DNA from: Streptomyces cadmiisoli
GTDB taxonomy: Bacteria; Actinomycetota; Actinomycetes; Streptomycetales; Streptomycetaceae
Reading direction: 5' to 3'
Length of the DNA: 64,000 bases
Assembly: GCF_003261055.1 (NCBI RefSeq)
Contig: NZ_CP030073.1
Span: 6,076,001-6,140,000 of the forward strand
The notes below the pieces were generated by a model. The model was not told where the DNA came from. It made no database searches and was given only the letters and a program-made list of their open reading frames with translations. Shown here in pieces: positions 11,237 to 20,502 of this stretch (its first letter is position 1; every line of letters starts with the position of its first letter). A program made the translations under genes and the position numbers.

Positions 11237-12181
11237 TCACCGCCCGATGAACTGCGGCCCCTGCGGCGGCAGCCGGAAATCGGGATCCGGCGCGCCGGAC
11301 GAGGTCGGCGCCGGCGGGGGATACCCGTACCCGGACTGCGCGGTCGCGGGCGGCGCCTGCGGATACCCGTAGGCGGGCTGGCTGCTGGGCTGCGGATAGC
11401 CGTACGCGGGCTGACTCGCCGCCGCGGGCTGCGTCTGCGGCAGGCGCACCGTCTGCGGCGGCGCCTGCGGTACGGGCATCGTCTGCGGCGGCGCCTGCGG
11501 ATACCCGTACGAGGGCTGCCCGCTCTGCTGCGGCACCCCCGCGGCCGGCTGCTCCGGCGGCAGCGGACGCGACAGCTCCGGCGCGGACGGTGACGACTGC
11601 GCCGCGGCGGCCGCCGCGGTACCGTGCGCGGCTGCCTCCGACTCGTCGACCGAGATCCCGAAGTCCGTCGCGAGGCCCTTGAGCCCGTTCGAATACCCCT
11701 CCCCGAGCGCCCGGAACTTCCAGCCGTCGCCGCGCCGGTACAGCTCGCCGCAGATCAACGCGGTCTCCTCGCCGGTCTCCGGCTTCACGTCGAAATACGC
11801 GAGCGCCTCACCGTCGGGTGCGGCGGCGTCGTACAGCAGGATGCGCAGGGTCCGTACGCAGTCGAACGCCACGCCGTCCGCCGAAGCGACCAGAAGAATC
11901 TGGCTGACGTCGGACTCGACACCGGACAGATCTGTCTGGATCGTGTCGGTCAGGCCCTCGGTGCCGCGCTTTTTGCCGAGGCGCCAGACCTTTCCGGAGG
12001 GGTGCCGGGGCTGGTTGTAGAAGACAAAATCCTCGTCGGAGCGCACACGGCCGTCGGGGCCGAGGAGCAGCGCCGACGCGTCGATGTCCGGGACCCCCTG
12101 CCCGGGGGTCCAGCGCAGCACCGCACGTACCGTTGTGGCTTCGAGCGGGACGTTCGACCCCTTCAGCATCGCGTGCGTCAT
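11237..12181 (-). CDS. TerD-domain protein with a Pro/Gln/Tyr-rich repetitive tail
   Basis: Residues 1-180 are a TerD domain (MLKGSNVPL start strand, [17 protein letters not shown], then [23 protein letters not shown]). Residues about 190-314 are a low-complexity tail rich in Ala, Pro, Gln and Tyr with recurring YGYPQ units ([32 protein letters not shown]). The second start, MLKGSNVPL at 12169, is equally possible. The tail looks disordered and may mediate protein contacts or phase separation. It is divergent from the HpcH-like lyase gene. Confidence 0.88.
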   Translation of the reverse strand: MTHAMLKGSNVPLEATTVRAVLRWTPGQGVPDIDASALLLGPDGRVRSDEDFVFYNQPRHPSGKVWRLGKKRGTEGLTDTIQTDLSGVESDVSQILLVASADGVAFDCVRTLRILLYDAAAPDGEALAYFDVKPETGEETALICGELYRRGDGWKFRALGEGYSNGLKGLATDFGISVDESEAAAHGTAAAAAAQSSPSAPELSRPLPPEQPAAGVPQQSGQPSYGYPQAPPQTMPVPQAPPQTVRLPQTQPAAASQPAYGYPQPSSQPAYGYPQAPPATAQSGYGYPPPAPTSSGAPDPDFRLPPQGPQFIGR

Positions 12182-12387
12182 GCGGTCATCCTGCCCTCTC
12201 GGTCCTGCTCACGACAACGCGGGGGTCGACGGTGCTGATCGCCCCGCACATCCCGCGACATGACACTGCTTTTCCTGCGTTACCTGAAATTCATGCCCAG
12301 CGGGAACCCCTGACATGGACTCCTACGTACTATTACCGGCCACCTTTACCCGTCACATTGGCCACTCAGTCACCCCGGGGGAGCTTT

Positions 12388-13557
12388 ATGCGACATTTCG
12401 GGCACATCGCCCCTGAGGTGCGGCAGCGCCTCTTCCATCAAGAGCCGTGCGAATTCACCGCCGGCTCCCCGGCCCGGCTGCTCTCCGCCGCGCTGGGTGC
12501 CACGCTGTACAGCCCGGCGACCAGACCCCGGCTCGCCGACGACGTCCTCAAGCAGACCGGACGCGGCGTGGCCTCGATGGTGCTGTGCCTGGAGGACTCC
12601 ATCGACGACGCGGAGGTCGACGCGGGCGAGAAGAACCTCGTCCGCCAGTTCACCGACCTGGCCGCGCGCACCGACGGCGTCGAGCCCTCGCTGCTGTTCA
12701 TCCGGGTCCGTACGCCCGAGCAGATCCCCGACCTGGTCCACCGCCTCGGCCCGGCCGCGCGTCTGCTGTCCGGATTCGTACTGCCGAAGTTCACCCAGGA
12801 ACGCGGCATCCCCTTCCTGGAGGCCGTGGCCGCCGCCGAGGCGAGGAGCGGACACCGCCTCTTCGCGATGCCGGTCCTGGAATCCCCGGAGCTGCTGTAC
12901 CGGGAGTCGCGGGTCGAGACCCTGGAGGGCATCTCCCGGGCCGTCGAGAAGTACCGCGACCGGGTGCTCGCCCTGCGCCTGGGCGTGACGGACTTCTGCT
13001 CCTCGTACGGGCTGCGCAGAGCGCCCGACATGACCGCCTACGACGTCCAGATCGTCGCCAACGTGATCGGCGACGTCGTCAACATGCTGGGACGCGCCGA
13101 CGGCACCGGGTTCACGGTGACCGGCCCGGTGTGGGAGTACTTCCGGGTGCAGGAACGTATGTTCAAGCCCCAGCTGCGCCGCAGCCCCTTCCTCGAGGGG
13201 CAGGCCGAGGAACTGCGCGAGGCCCTGATCGAGCACGCCATGGACGGGCTGCTGCGGGAGATTACGCTTGACCAGGCCAACGGACTGCTCGGCAAGACCT
13301 GCATCCACCCCTCGCACGTGCTGCCCGTGCACGCACTGTCGGTGGTCAGCCACGAGGAGTACAGCGACGCGCAGGACATCCTGCGGCCGGAGCGGCTGGG
13401 CGGCGGCGTGCTGCGATCGGCATACACGAACAAAATGAACGAGGTGAAGCCGCACCGGGCCTGGGCCGAGCGGACCCTGCTGCGCGCCGAGGTGTTCGGC
13501 GTGGCCAACGAGGACATCGGATTCGTGGAACTGCTGGCCGCCGGAATCCCCGGCTGA
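12388..13557 (+). CDS. HpcH/HpaI aldolase/citrate-lyase-like C-C bond lyase of the Ter metabolite module
   Basis: A 389-residue TIM-barrel protein. Recognisable elements are MVLCLEDSIDDAEVDAGEKN (the acidic metal and substrate site of the CitE/HpcH fold), the RVRTPEQIPDL strand, FAMPVLESPELLYRE, and GKTCIHPSHVLPVHAL near the C-terminus, as in CitE-like lyases. ATG 12388 follows GGGGGAG. It starts a three-gene run (lyase, PRTase-TRSP-StiP, HAD) that comparative genomics has linked to TerD systems and to an unknown nucleoside-like metabolite (Anantharaman, Iyer and Aravind). Chemistry on the real substrate is unknown. Confidence 0.88.
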   Translation: MRHFGHIAPEVRQRLFHQEPCEFTAGSPARLLSAALGATLYSPATRPRLADDVLKQTGRGVASMVLCLEDSIDDAEVDAGEKNLVRQFTDLAARTDGVEPSLLFIRVRTPEQIPDLVHRLGPAARLLSGFVLPKFTQERGIPFLEAVAAAEARSGHRLFAMPVLESPELLYRESRVETLEGISRAVEKYRDRVLALRLGVTDFCSSYGLRRAPDMTAYDVQIVANVIGDVVNMLGRADGTGFTVTGPVWEYFRVQERMFKPQLRRSPFLEGQAEELREALIEHAMDGLLREITLDQANGLLGKTCIHPSHVLPVHALSVVSHEEYSDAQDILRPERLGGGVLRSAYTNKMNEVKPHRAWAERTLLRAEVFGVANEDIGFVELLAAGIPG

Positions 13558-13607
13558 GTGCCGTCCGGGAACGGCGCACCGCCACCGCCGCCGAACACAA
13601 GGAACCC

Positions 13608-16184
13608 ATGGACAAGGCAGTGAACAACGGGGTCGACCGGGCCGACGGGACATGGTCCGGTACCTGGGTCGCCGAGCGGCTCGGGGTCGAGCTCACCGGC
13701 GACGACACGCTGACCGACCTGCTCGGACTCGCCCTGCGGCGCAACCCCAAGCGGGCGCATCTGCTCGTGTCGAACGTCCTCGGCAAGCACGTACCGCAGT
13801 CCCCGTCGGTCGTGTACGGCTCCGGCTTCGCCCTCGGGCGCAGGGTGCGGGAACTGCTCGGCGCCGACGCCGCGCACGTCGCGGTCGTCCTCGGCTACGC
13901 CGAGACCGCCACCGGGCTCGGCCACGCCGTCGCCGACGGCCTCGGCTCCGCGCCCTACCTGCACTCCACCCGGCGCCCCGTGCGCGGCGTCGTCCGGGCC
14001 GGCGGCTTCGAGGAGTCCCATTCGCACGCCACCTCGCATCTGCTGCTGCCCGAGGAGCCGGACCTGCTCGCCGGTGACGGGCCGCTGGTCCTGGTCGACG
14101 ACGAGTTCTCCACCGGCAACACCGTCCTGAACACCCTGCGGGACCTGCACGAGCGCCACCCGCGCGACCGCTACGTCGTCGTCGCGCTGATCGACATGCG
14201 CTCGCCCGCCGACCAGGGCCGCCTCGCGGAGCTGGCCGACGAGCTGGGCGCCCGCGTGGACCTCGTCGCGACGGCCCGGGGGACCGTGCTGCTGCCCGAC
14301 GACGTCCTGGAGAAGGGCCAGGCCCTGGTCGCCGAGCACCACCCGGCCGCACCCGCCGCCGCGGAGCGCATATCCCCGCAGCCCGACGGCGCCGGCGTCG
14401 CGTCCGCACCCGCCGGGGGCGACCCCGCCGCGCCACCGGAGACCTCCGGCCCCTCGGCCGGGTCCGCACCCGTCCGGGCCGGAGCCGTCGCCCGCGTCGA
14501 CCTGCGGTGGCCCGCCGGTGTGCCCGACGGCGGCCGGCACGGCTTCACCACCACCCACCGCAGACGCCTGGAAGCGGCCCTCCCGGCCATGGGCGCCCGT
14601 CTCGCCGAAGCCCTTCCGTCCGGCGCCCGGCGCGTCCTGGTGCTCGGTTTCGAGGAGCTGATGTACGCGCCGCTCCGCCTCGCCCGAGAGCTGGAACAAC
14701 TCGTACCGGCGGCCGAAACACGCTTCTCGACCACCACCCGCTCACCCGTCCTCGCGGTCGACGACCCCGGCTACGCCATCCGCACCCGCCTGGTCTTCCC
14801 GGCCCACGACGACCCGGCCGACGGCCCCGGCGAGCGGTACGCCTACAACGTCGCGGGCGCCGGCTTCGACGCCGTGGTCGCCGTCGTCGACTCGGCCGCC
14901 GACACCGCCCCGCTGCACGCGCCCGACGGGCTCCTCGCCCAGCTCGCCGCCCACATCCCGCACGTCCTGCTCGCCGTCGTACCGTCGTACGTCCCCGAAG
15001 CGGCGTACGCCTCCGAAAGGCCCTCCGTGCTGCCCGAGCCCCTCCGCGGCCCCGCCTTCTCCTCGTACGCGCCCGAAGAGGTCGGCTGGCTGCTCCAGGA
15101 CCTGTCGGACGTGACCCTGGAGGCGCCGACGGAGGAGCGCGAGGAAGCCATCCAGAGCGGCGGCGCGCACTACGCGGAGTCCCTGCCGGTGGAGTACCAG
15201 CCCAGCGAGCAGTACCAGAACCTCTTCCACGCGGCACTGGAGACCTCCGCGACGCGCATCGCCCACGCCGTCGGCGTGGTCACCGAGACCGTCCTGGCCG
15301 AACGCTCCCCCCGCCCCGTCCTCGTCTCACTGGCCCGCGCGGGCACCCCGGTCGGAGTCCTGATGCGCCGCTGGGCCCAGCACCGGCACGGCCTCGACCT
15401 GGCCCACTACGCCGTGTCCATCGTGCGCGGCCGCGGCATCGACGCCAACGCGCTGCGCTGGCTGGCCGACCGGCACGACCCGCGCGACGTCGTCTTCGTC
15501 GACGGCTGGACGGGCAAGGGCGCCATCACCCGCGAACTGGCCGCCGCGCTGCGCGAGTTCGAGGAGGCGGAAGGCGTCACCGGCTTCGACCCGGAGATCG
15601 CCGTGCTCGCCGACCCCGGTTCCTGCGTCCGCACCTACGGCACCCGCGAGGACTACCTGATCCCCTCGGCCTGCCTCAACTCCACCGTGTCGGGCCTCAT
15701 ATCGCGCACCGTCCTGCGCGCCGACCTGGTCGGCCCGAACGACTACCACGGCGCCAAGTTCTACCGCGAACTCGCCGGCGCGGACGTCTCCACCGCCTTC
15801 CTCGACGCCGTCTCCGCCCGCTTCGACGACGTCCTCGACTCCGCGCAGGCCGCCGTCAAGGAACTGCTGGCCGCCGACCGCACCCCCACCTGGGAGGGCT
15901 GGGCCGCCGTCGAGCGGATCAGCGAGGAGTACGGCATCCACGACGTCAACCTCGTCAAACCCGGCGTCGGCGAGACCACCCGCGTCCTGCTGCGCCGCGT
16001 GCCGTGGAAGATCCTGGCCCGCGCCGGAGCGGGCGCCGACCTCGACCACGTCCGGCTGCTCGCCGAGCAGCGCGGCGTACCCGTCGAGGAGGTCACCGAA
16101 CTGCCCTACACCTGCGTGGGGTTGATCCATCCCAAGTACACACGTGGCGCCACGGGCGCCGACGGAAAGGCGGTGGCGGTCTGA
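13608..16184 (+). CDS. Phosphoribosyltransferase-TRSP-StiP/PELOTA fusion of the Ter metabolite module
   Basis: An 858-residue multidomain protein. Residues 1-250 are a PRTase with the PRPP loop LVDDEFSTGNT at about 162-172. A Pro/Ala-rich linker follows. Residues about 300-470 are the TRSP domain, with the name-giving TRSP at 377-380. Residues about 510-800 are the StiP/PRTase_1 region with a second PRPP-type loop (VFVDGWTGKGAIT, about 627-639) and the conserved SACLNSTVSGL segment. The last ~50 residues (LLAEQRGVPVEEVTELPYTCVGLI) look like the PELOTA/L7Ae-type domain. These are separate genes in some genomes. The stop overlaps the HAD start by one base, so translation is coupled. Confidence 0.85.
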   Translation: MDKAVNNGVDRADGTWSGTWVAERLGVELTGDDTLTDLLGLALRRNPKRAHLLVSNVLGKHVPQSPSVVYGSGFALGRRVRELLGADAAHVAVVLGYAETATGLGHAVADGLGSAPYLHSTRRPVRGVVRAGGFEESHSHATSHLLLPEEPDLLAGDGPLVLVDDEFSTGNTVLNTLRDLHERHPRDRYVVVALIDMRSPADQGRLAELADELGARVDLVATARGTVLLPDDVLEKGQALVAEHHPAAPAAAERISPQPDGAGVASAPAGGDPAAPPETSGPSAGSAPVRAGAVARVDLRWPAGVPDGGRHGFTTTHRRRLEAALPAMGARLAEALPSGARRVLVLGFEELMYAPLRLARELEQLVPAAETRFSTTTRSPVLAVDDPGYAIRTRLVFPAHDDPADGPGERYAYNVAGAGFDAVVAVVDSAADTAPLHAPDGLLAQLAAHIPHVLLAVVPSYVPEAAYASERPSVLPEPLRGPAFSSYAPEEVGWLLQDLSDVTLEAPTEEREEAIQSGGAHYAESLPVEYQPSEQYQNLFHAALETSATRIAHAVGVVTETVLAERSPRPVLVSLARAGTPVGVLMRRWAQHRHGLDLAHYAVSIVRGRGIDANALRWLADRHDPRDVVFVDGWTGKGAITRELAAALREFEEAEGVTGFDPEIAVLADPGSCVRTYGTREDYLIPSACLNSTVSGLISRTVLRADLVGPNDYHGAKFYRELAGADVSTAFLDAVSARFDDVLDSAQAAVKELLAADRTPTWEGWAAVERISEEYGIHDVNLVKPGVGETTRVLLRRVPWKILARAGAGADLDHVRLLAEQRGVPVEEVTELPYTCVGLIHPKYTRGATGADGKAVAV

Positions 16185-16996
16185 TGCCGGTGCTGGTGGC
16201 CAGCGACCTGGACCGTACGCTCATCTACTCGTCCGCGGCACTGGCGCTGACCATGCCGGACGCCCGTGCGCCGCGGCTGCTGTGCGTCGAGGTGCACGAG
16301 AGCAGGCCGCTGTCGTACATGACCGAGACCTCGGCGGGACTGCTCACGGACCTCGCCGACTCCGCGGTCTTCGTGCCGACCACGACCCGCACCCGCAAGC
16401 AGTACCAGCGGATCAACCTCCCGGGCCCCATGCCGAAGTACGCGATCTGCGCGAACGGCGGCCACCTGCTGGTGGACGGTGTGTCCGACCCGGACTGGCA
16501 CGCGCGCGTGACCGCCCGGCTGGCCGACGAGTGCGCCTCCCTCGCCGAGGTGCAGGAACACCTGCTGACCAGCGCGGACCCGGTCTGGGTGCGCAAGCAG
16601 CGGGTCGCCGACGACCTGTTCGCCTACCTCGTCGTCGAGCGGGAACTGCTGCCCGAGGACTGGGTGAAGGAACTCGGCGTATGGGCCGAGAACCGCGGCT
16701 GGACCGTGTCCTTGCAGGGCCGCAAGATCTACGCCGTGCCGAAGCCGCTCACCAAGAGCGCCGCAGTGCACGAGGTCGCCCGGCGCACCGGCGCCGACCT
16801 CGTCCTCGCGGCGGGCGACTCCCTCCTCGACGCCGACCTGCTGCTCGCCGCGGACCGGGGCTGGCGTCCGGGACACGGCGAGCTGGCCGACAGCGGCTGG
16901 GGCGCGCCGGAGATCACCGCTCTCCCCGAGCGGGGTGTGCTGGCCGGGGAGCGGATCCTGCGGGAGTTCCTCCGGGCGTCGCGCGAGCTGCCGTAG
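16184..16996 (+). CDS. HAD-superfamily phosphatase of the Ter metabolite module
   Basis: A 270-residue C2-cap HAD hydrolase. Motif I is SDLDRTLIYS (nucleophile D8, acid D10), motif II falls in FVPTTTRT, and motif IV is AAGDSLLDADLL near residue 206. It resembles sucrose-phosphate/Cof-type phosphatases and would dephosphorylate the product of the preceding PRTase enzymes. Its ATG shares one base with the upstream TGA. Its last 83 bp overlap the 3' end of a convergent DedA gene. Confidence 0.88.
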   Translation: MPVLVASDLDRTLIYSSAALALTMPDARAPRLLCVEVHESRPLSYMTETSAGLLTDLADSAVFVPTTTRTRKQYQRINLPGPMPKYAICANGGHLLVDGVSDPDWHARVTARLADECASLAEVQEHLLTSADPVWVRKQRVADDLFAYLVVERELLPEDWVKELGVWAENRGWTVSLQGRKIYAVPKPLTKSAAVHEVARRTGADLVLAAGDSLLDADLLLAADRGWRPGHGELADSGWGAPEITALPERGVLAGERILREFLRASRELP

Positions 16997-17807
16997 GGGC
17001 CGGAGCGGGCGCGCCGGGCGCGCGGCGCGGTGGGTCGGCGGGTGCCGGGGCGGGCGTACGGCGGGTGGCGCCGGCCGGTGCCGGGGCGGAACCGGTCTCC
17101 GTCGTGTCGCCGTCCCCGCGCCCGCGGCGCCTGGCTCCGCCGCCGGGACGCAGCAGCCGTACGACGACGAAGGCGAGGACCGCGAGCCCGGCGGCGGCGA
17201 GCACCACCTTCGAATAGGTCGAGACGAGAGCCGTGACCTCGGTCCACTTCTCGCCCAGCGCGTACCCGGCGAGCACGAACACGGTGTTCCAGATCGCGCT
17301 GCCCAGCGCGGTGAGCCCGAGGAACACGGGCAGGCGCATCCGCTCGACGCCCGCGGGCACGGAGATCAGGCTGCGGAAGATCGGGACCATGCGCCCGAAG
17401 AACACGGCCTTGGTGCCGTGCCGGACGAACCAGGCCTCCGTCCGCTCGATGTCCGCCACCTTCACCAGCGGCAGCCGGGCGGCTGTCGCGAGGGTGCGGT
17501 CGCGGCCGAGCAGCGCCCCGACGCCGTAGAGCGCGAGCGCGCCGATCACCGAGCCGGCCGTCGTCCACAGCAGCGCGGCGTACAGATTCATCTGTCCCGT
17601 GCTGGCGGCGAACCCCGCCAGCGGCAGGATCACCTCGCTGGGCAGGGGAGGGAAGAGGTTTTCCAGCGCGACCGCGAGGCCGGCGCCCGGCGCGCCCAGC
17701 GTCTCCATGAGATCGCTGATCCACTGGGGAGCGCCGGCAGCGGCGCCGTCCGCGGCGAGCGCCGGCGTCGGTGTCGTCATGGCCGTCTGCGCTGCGATGG
17801 CTGTCAT
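16914..17807 (-). CDS. DedA-family membrane protein with a disordered C-terminal tail
   Basis: A 297-residue DedA/SNARE-associated family protein. The family scrambles or flips polyprenyl-phosphate and phospholipids. Seen: the N-terminal ENLFPPLPSEVILPLAGF motif, the conserved FFGRMVPIFRSLISVPAGVE re-entrant segment, and final TM helices. The last ~80 residues are Pro/Ala/Arg-rich and extend under the convergent HAD gene. This tail is longer than in ordinary DedA proteins (about 200-220 residues), so either the normal stop was lost by readthrough or the tail is functional. Confidence 0.88.
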   Translation of the reverse strand: MTAIAAQTAMTTPTPALAADGAAAGAPQWISDLMETLGAPGAGLAVALENLFPPLPSEVILPLAGFAASTGQMNLYAALLWTTAGSVIGALALYGVGALLGRDRTLATAARLPLVKVADIERTEAWFVRHGTKAVFFGRMVPIFRSLISVPAGVERMRLPVFLGLTALGSAIWNTVFVLAGYALGEKWTEVTALVSTYSKVVLAAAGLAVLAFVVVRLLRPGGGARRRGRGDGDTTETGSAPAPAGATRRTPAPAPADPPRRAPGAPAPAPTAARATPGGTPAGSAPRPAHPARGER

Positions 17808-18002
17808 GCGATCACGCTAGGGAACCGAAGCTGAAGAGAACCTGAGGAAGACGGGGCGCCGAGGGCGCCGGGGGACGGGGATCGGGCGGGTCGACGGGTG
17901 TGGGCCGACGGGTGGGCCCACGGCCGTCGACCCACGGTTGCGGGTCAACGGTTGCCGGCGGACCGCCGTAGGCACCCGGTCGGCGAGGACGCCGCCGGCC
18001 CG

Positions 18003-18224
18003 TCAGCCGCAGCAGCCCCCGCCGCAGCAGCCGCCTCCGCCCCCGCCGGCTCGCGGCGCCGCCGCCGGGGCGGCGGCGGAACCGCCCACCGCCACCGTCG
18101 ACAGCAGCTTCACGGTGTCGTCGTGGCCCGTGGGGCAGGTCGCCGGGGCGGACGACTCGGCCATCGGGCGGCTCAGTTCGAACGTGTCGCCGCAGGTCCG
18201 GCAGCGGTACTCGTAGCGAGGCAT
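18003..18224 (-). CDS. FmdB-type zinc-ribbon small protein
   Basis: A 73-residue protein starting MPRYEYRCRTCGDTFE, the FmdB/CxxC_CXXC_SSSS signature. The first CxxC (C6, C9) is intact, but the second half reads CPTGH rather than CxxC, so one metal ligand may be histidine. The C-terminus is glycine/cysteine-rich (GGGGGGCCGGGCCG), which is usual for streptomycete homologues. A GTG two codons upstream is also possible. Function unknown; related proteins were named as regulators of amide metabolism. The upstream 195 bp to the DedA gene show nothing recognisable. Confidence 0.8.
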   Translation of the reverse strand: MPRYEYRCRTCGDTFELSRPMAESSAPATCPTGHDDTVKLLSTVAVGGSAAAPAAAPRAGGGGGGCCGGGCCG

Positions 18225-18233
18225 GTACACAGG

Positions 18234-18830
18234 TTAACGGCCGCTCTCCGGTGGCCGTGGTGATTCGTCGCGTGCCAGGGCCTTCTGCCCGGCCGCAGGC
18301 CCGACCGGCTGCCGCGGCTCCTGTTCGACCAGGTCGGGGTGGCGGGCCCGCCAGTACGGGTTGTCGTGCGGTAGCGCCGAGCCCACCCTCCCGTACATCC
18401 CGAAGAACATCAGCACCACCCCGAAGATGAAGCTGAACAGCACGTTCTGGATGCGGAAGGCGAGGAAGTTGTACTCCGTGTCCAGGAGTCCCAGGTTCAC
18501 GAAGCCACTGAGGATGAAGGCGATCCCGACCACCATGTTGAGGGTCGAGGCGAAGTTGCCGCCGATCACCATGCCCACGAAAAGCAGCAGCCCGATGCAG
18601 ATCGACAGGACGCTGAGGGTGCCGTTGGTGTTCAGGCCGGCGACCTGGTCCCCGCGGGTGTCGAAGAAGCCGATCTTGTTGATCAGGCCGAGAATGCCGA
18701 ACGCGACGAGTACGAGTCCCATCAGACCCGCGCCGAAGCGGTAGACCTGGTTCAGGTGGTGGTCGACCGGAAGGTGCTTGTCGAGTTGGATGCGCTGCCG
18801 CGTGCTCTCGTGCACTGCGTGTGTGGCCAT
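18234..18830 (-). CDS. DUF4383 family membrane protein
   Basis: A 198-residue protein with four hydrophobic helices (GLMGLVLVAFGILGLI, LSVLSICIGLLLFVGMVI, NMVVGIAFILSGFVNLGLL, FSFIFGVVLMFFGMYGRV), matching the DUF4383 layout. The ~50-residue hydrophilic C-terminus has no domain I recognise. ATG 18830 is followed by MATHAVHESTRQRIQLDKHL. Function unknown. It is nine bases upstream of the FmdB start on the same strand, so probably one transcript. Confidence 0.8.
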   Translation of the reverse strand: MATHAVHESTRQRIQLDKHLPVDHHLNQVYRFGAGLMGLVLVAFGILGLINKIGFFDTRGDQVAGLNTNGTLSVLSICIGLLLFVGMVIGGNFASTLNMVVGIAFILSGFVNLGLLDTEYNFLAFRIQNVLFSFIFGVVLMFFGMYGRVGSALPHDNPYWRARHPDLVEQEPRQPVGPAAGQKALARDESPRPPESGR

Positions 18831-19030
18831 GTCCGTCTCCCTCGGGCGTGAGCGGAGGCCGTGCTTCCCATTCTCCTCAATATCCGCCCGTCCGGCCCGC
18901 GCGGGCAACACGACCGGCAGCCGCGCGGGCCGGACGGCCGGCAGTCGCCCCGGCAACACGACCGGCAGTCGCCCGGGGCGATCGCCCAGGCGGGCGGCCC
19001 CGCGGTCGTCCCGTGTGGTCGCCCCGGCCG

Positions 19031-20449
19031 CTACTGGCCGGTGGCGCCCCCGCGCTCCTCGCGGATCTGCGACACAACCCGGGCCACCGCCCGCCGGACC
19101 GCCTCGGTCTCGGTGAGGAAATGCCAGTAGTCGGGGTGCCGGCCGTCCAGGGTCGCGATCGCCCGCTCCAGTCGCCCTACCGAGTCGTCCAGGGGACGGG
19201 CGTGGCGCGGGTCGGGGGTGTTCCGGCCGGCCATGGCCAGCCGCTGGGCGTCCCGGATCGCGAACCGGGTCCGCTCGATCTCCTGCTGCGGGTCCTTCTG
19301 CACGGCGTTCAGCCGCTGGAGCCGGTCGCCGGCGGCCGACACCGCCTCGTCGGTGGAGTTCAGCAGCGCCCGGACCGTCGACAGCAGCGCGGTCGCGTCC
19401 GGCCACCGCTGGGCGTCGCGCGCGGCCCGGGCCTCGGTGAGCTTCAGCTCCGCCTGCCGGACCGCCTCGGCGGCCTGCCGGGGCACGGGCTGGAGGTCCT
19501 GCCAGCAGGCCACGGCGAACCGCCGCCGCAGCTCGCTCAGCACCGGCTCCACCTGGCCGGCCCGTGTGGTCAGGGCCTGGGCACGCGTACGCAGGGAGAC
19601 CAGCCGGTGATCGATCTCGGCGGCCCGCTCCGGCAGCCGTTCGGCCTCCGCGCGGATCGTCTCCGCCTCGCGGGCGACGCGCTCGGCCCGCTCCAGGGTC
19701 TGGGGGACGCCGTGCTGCCCGGCGCCCTGGTTCAACCTGGTCAGCTCCGGGGCGAGAGCGGCGAGACGCGCGGCGAGGTCGTCCGCCCGCAGGCCCGATC
19801 CCCGCGCGGTGTCAAGGGCGTTGGAGGCGGCCAGCAGCGACTGCCGTGCGCGCTCCACGGCGGGGGCCAGCCGGGCGAGCTGGGTCTCGGCCTTGCCGAG
19901 CAGCGGACCGAGGCCTTCCGCGAACCGGTCCAGATCCTTCTTGACGCGGCCGAGCTCGTCCTTGGCCTTGGTCAGTTCGGTGCGGGCGCGGACGGCGGCC
20001 GAGGCCTCCAGATCGTCACGGTCGAGGTCGTGGGCGTCGACCGCGTCGATGTAGTGGTGGCTGGCCTCGTCGATACGGCGGCCCAGCGCCTCGAAGTCCG
20101 TGGCGGCGCGGCGCGCGGCCGGCGAGTCGTCGACGGCGGCGATCGTCTCGATCGAGATCCGCAGGTCGCGCTGGGCGGTGTCGAGTTCGTAGAACGCGGC
20201 CGCCGCGGCGTCCTTGGCCGCCTGCGCCTCGGCGCGCTGGCTCTCGCCGCGCCCGCCGAACCAGCGCCGGGTGCCGCCGCCGGCGAACGCGGCCGGCAGC
20301 ACCAGCGCGGCGACCAGCGGAAGAGTCATCAGGGCAACGGTGTCACGGAGCGCCGCGGCCACCCGGAAGGGGCCGCTGCGGGCGTGCGGCATCGACGGCG
20401 AGTCCGGCTGAGGTGGTGTCGCCGTCACATCCCTCTCCCGTGCTGTCAT
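19031..20449 (-). CDS. Membrane-anchored coiled-coil protein, unknown function
   Basis: 472 residues: a short polar N-terminus, one TM helix or signal anchor (TVALMTLPLVAALVLPAAFA, about 37-56), then about 400 residues of helix with long Ala/Leu/Glu/Arg heptad-like stretches (for example ERVAREAETIRAEAERLPER). No catalytic motif is visible. The repeated spacing of RRxTDFxALGRRIDE-like segments suggests several helical bundles, as in TPM-associated or spectrin-like proteins. The 200 bp downstream hold short repeats (CAACACGACCGGCAG twice) but no gene. I do not recognise the family. Confidence 0.7.
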   Translation of the reverse strand: MTARERDVTATPPQPDSPSMPHARSGPFRVAAALRDTVALMTLPLVAALVLPAAFAGGGTRRWFGGRGESQRAEAQAAKDAAAAAFYELDTAQRDLRISIETIAAVDDSPAARRAATDFEALGRRIDEASHHYIDAVDAHDLDRDDLEASAAVRARTELTKAKDELGRVKKDLDRFAEGLGPLLGKAETQLARLAPAVERARQSLLAASNALDTARGSGLRADDLAARLAALAPELTRLNQGAGQHGVPQTLERAERVAREAETIRAEAERLPERAAEIDHRLVSLRTRAQALTTRAGQVEPVLSELRRRFAVACWQDLQPVPRQAAEAVRQAELKLTEARAARDAQRWPDATALLSTVRALLNSTDEAVSAAGDRLQRLNAVQKDPQQEIERTRFAIRDAQRLAMAGRNTPDPRHARPLDDSVGRLERAIATLDGRHPDYWHFLTETEAVRRAVARVVSQIREERGGATGQ

Positions 20450-20502
20450 CCGCCCTGCCCGGTGTCATTCTCCCACCGGTTAAGGACGAACACACGGGCC
20501 CG

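Noticed and set aside
13608..16184. Two separate genes for PRTase and StiP domains
   Set aside because: The frame is continuous with no internal ribosome site I could find, and domain order matches known fusions.
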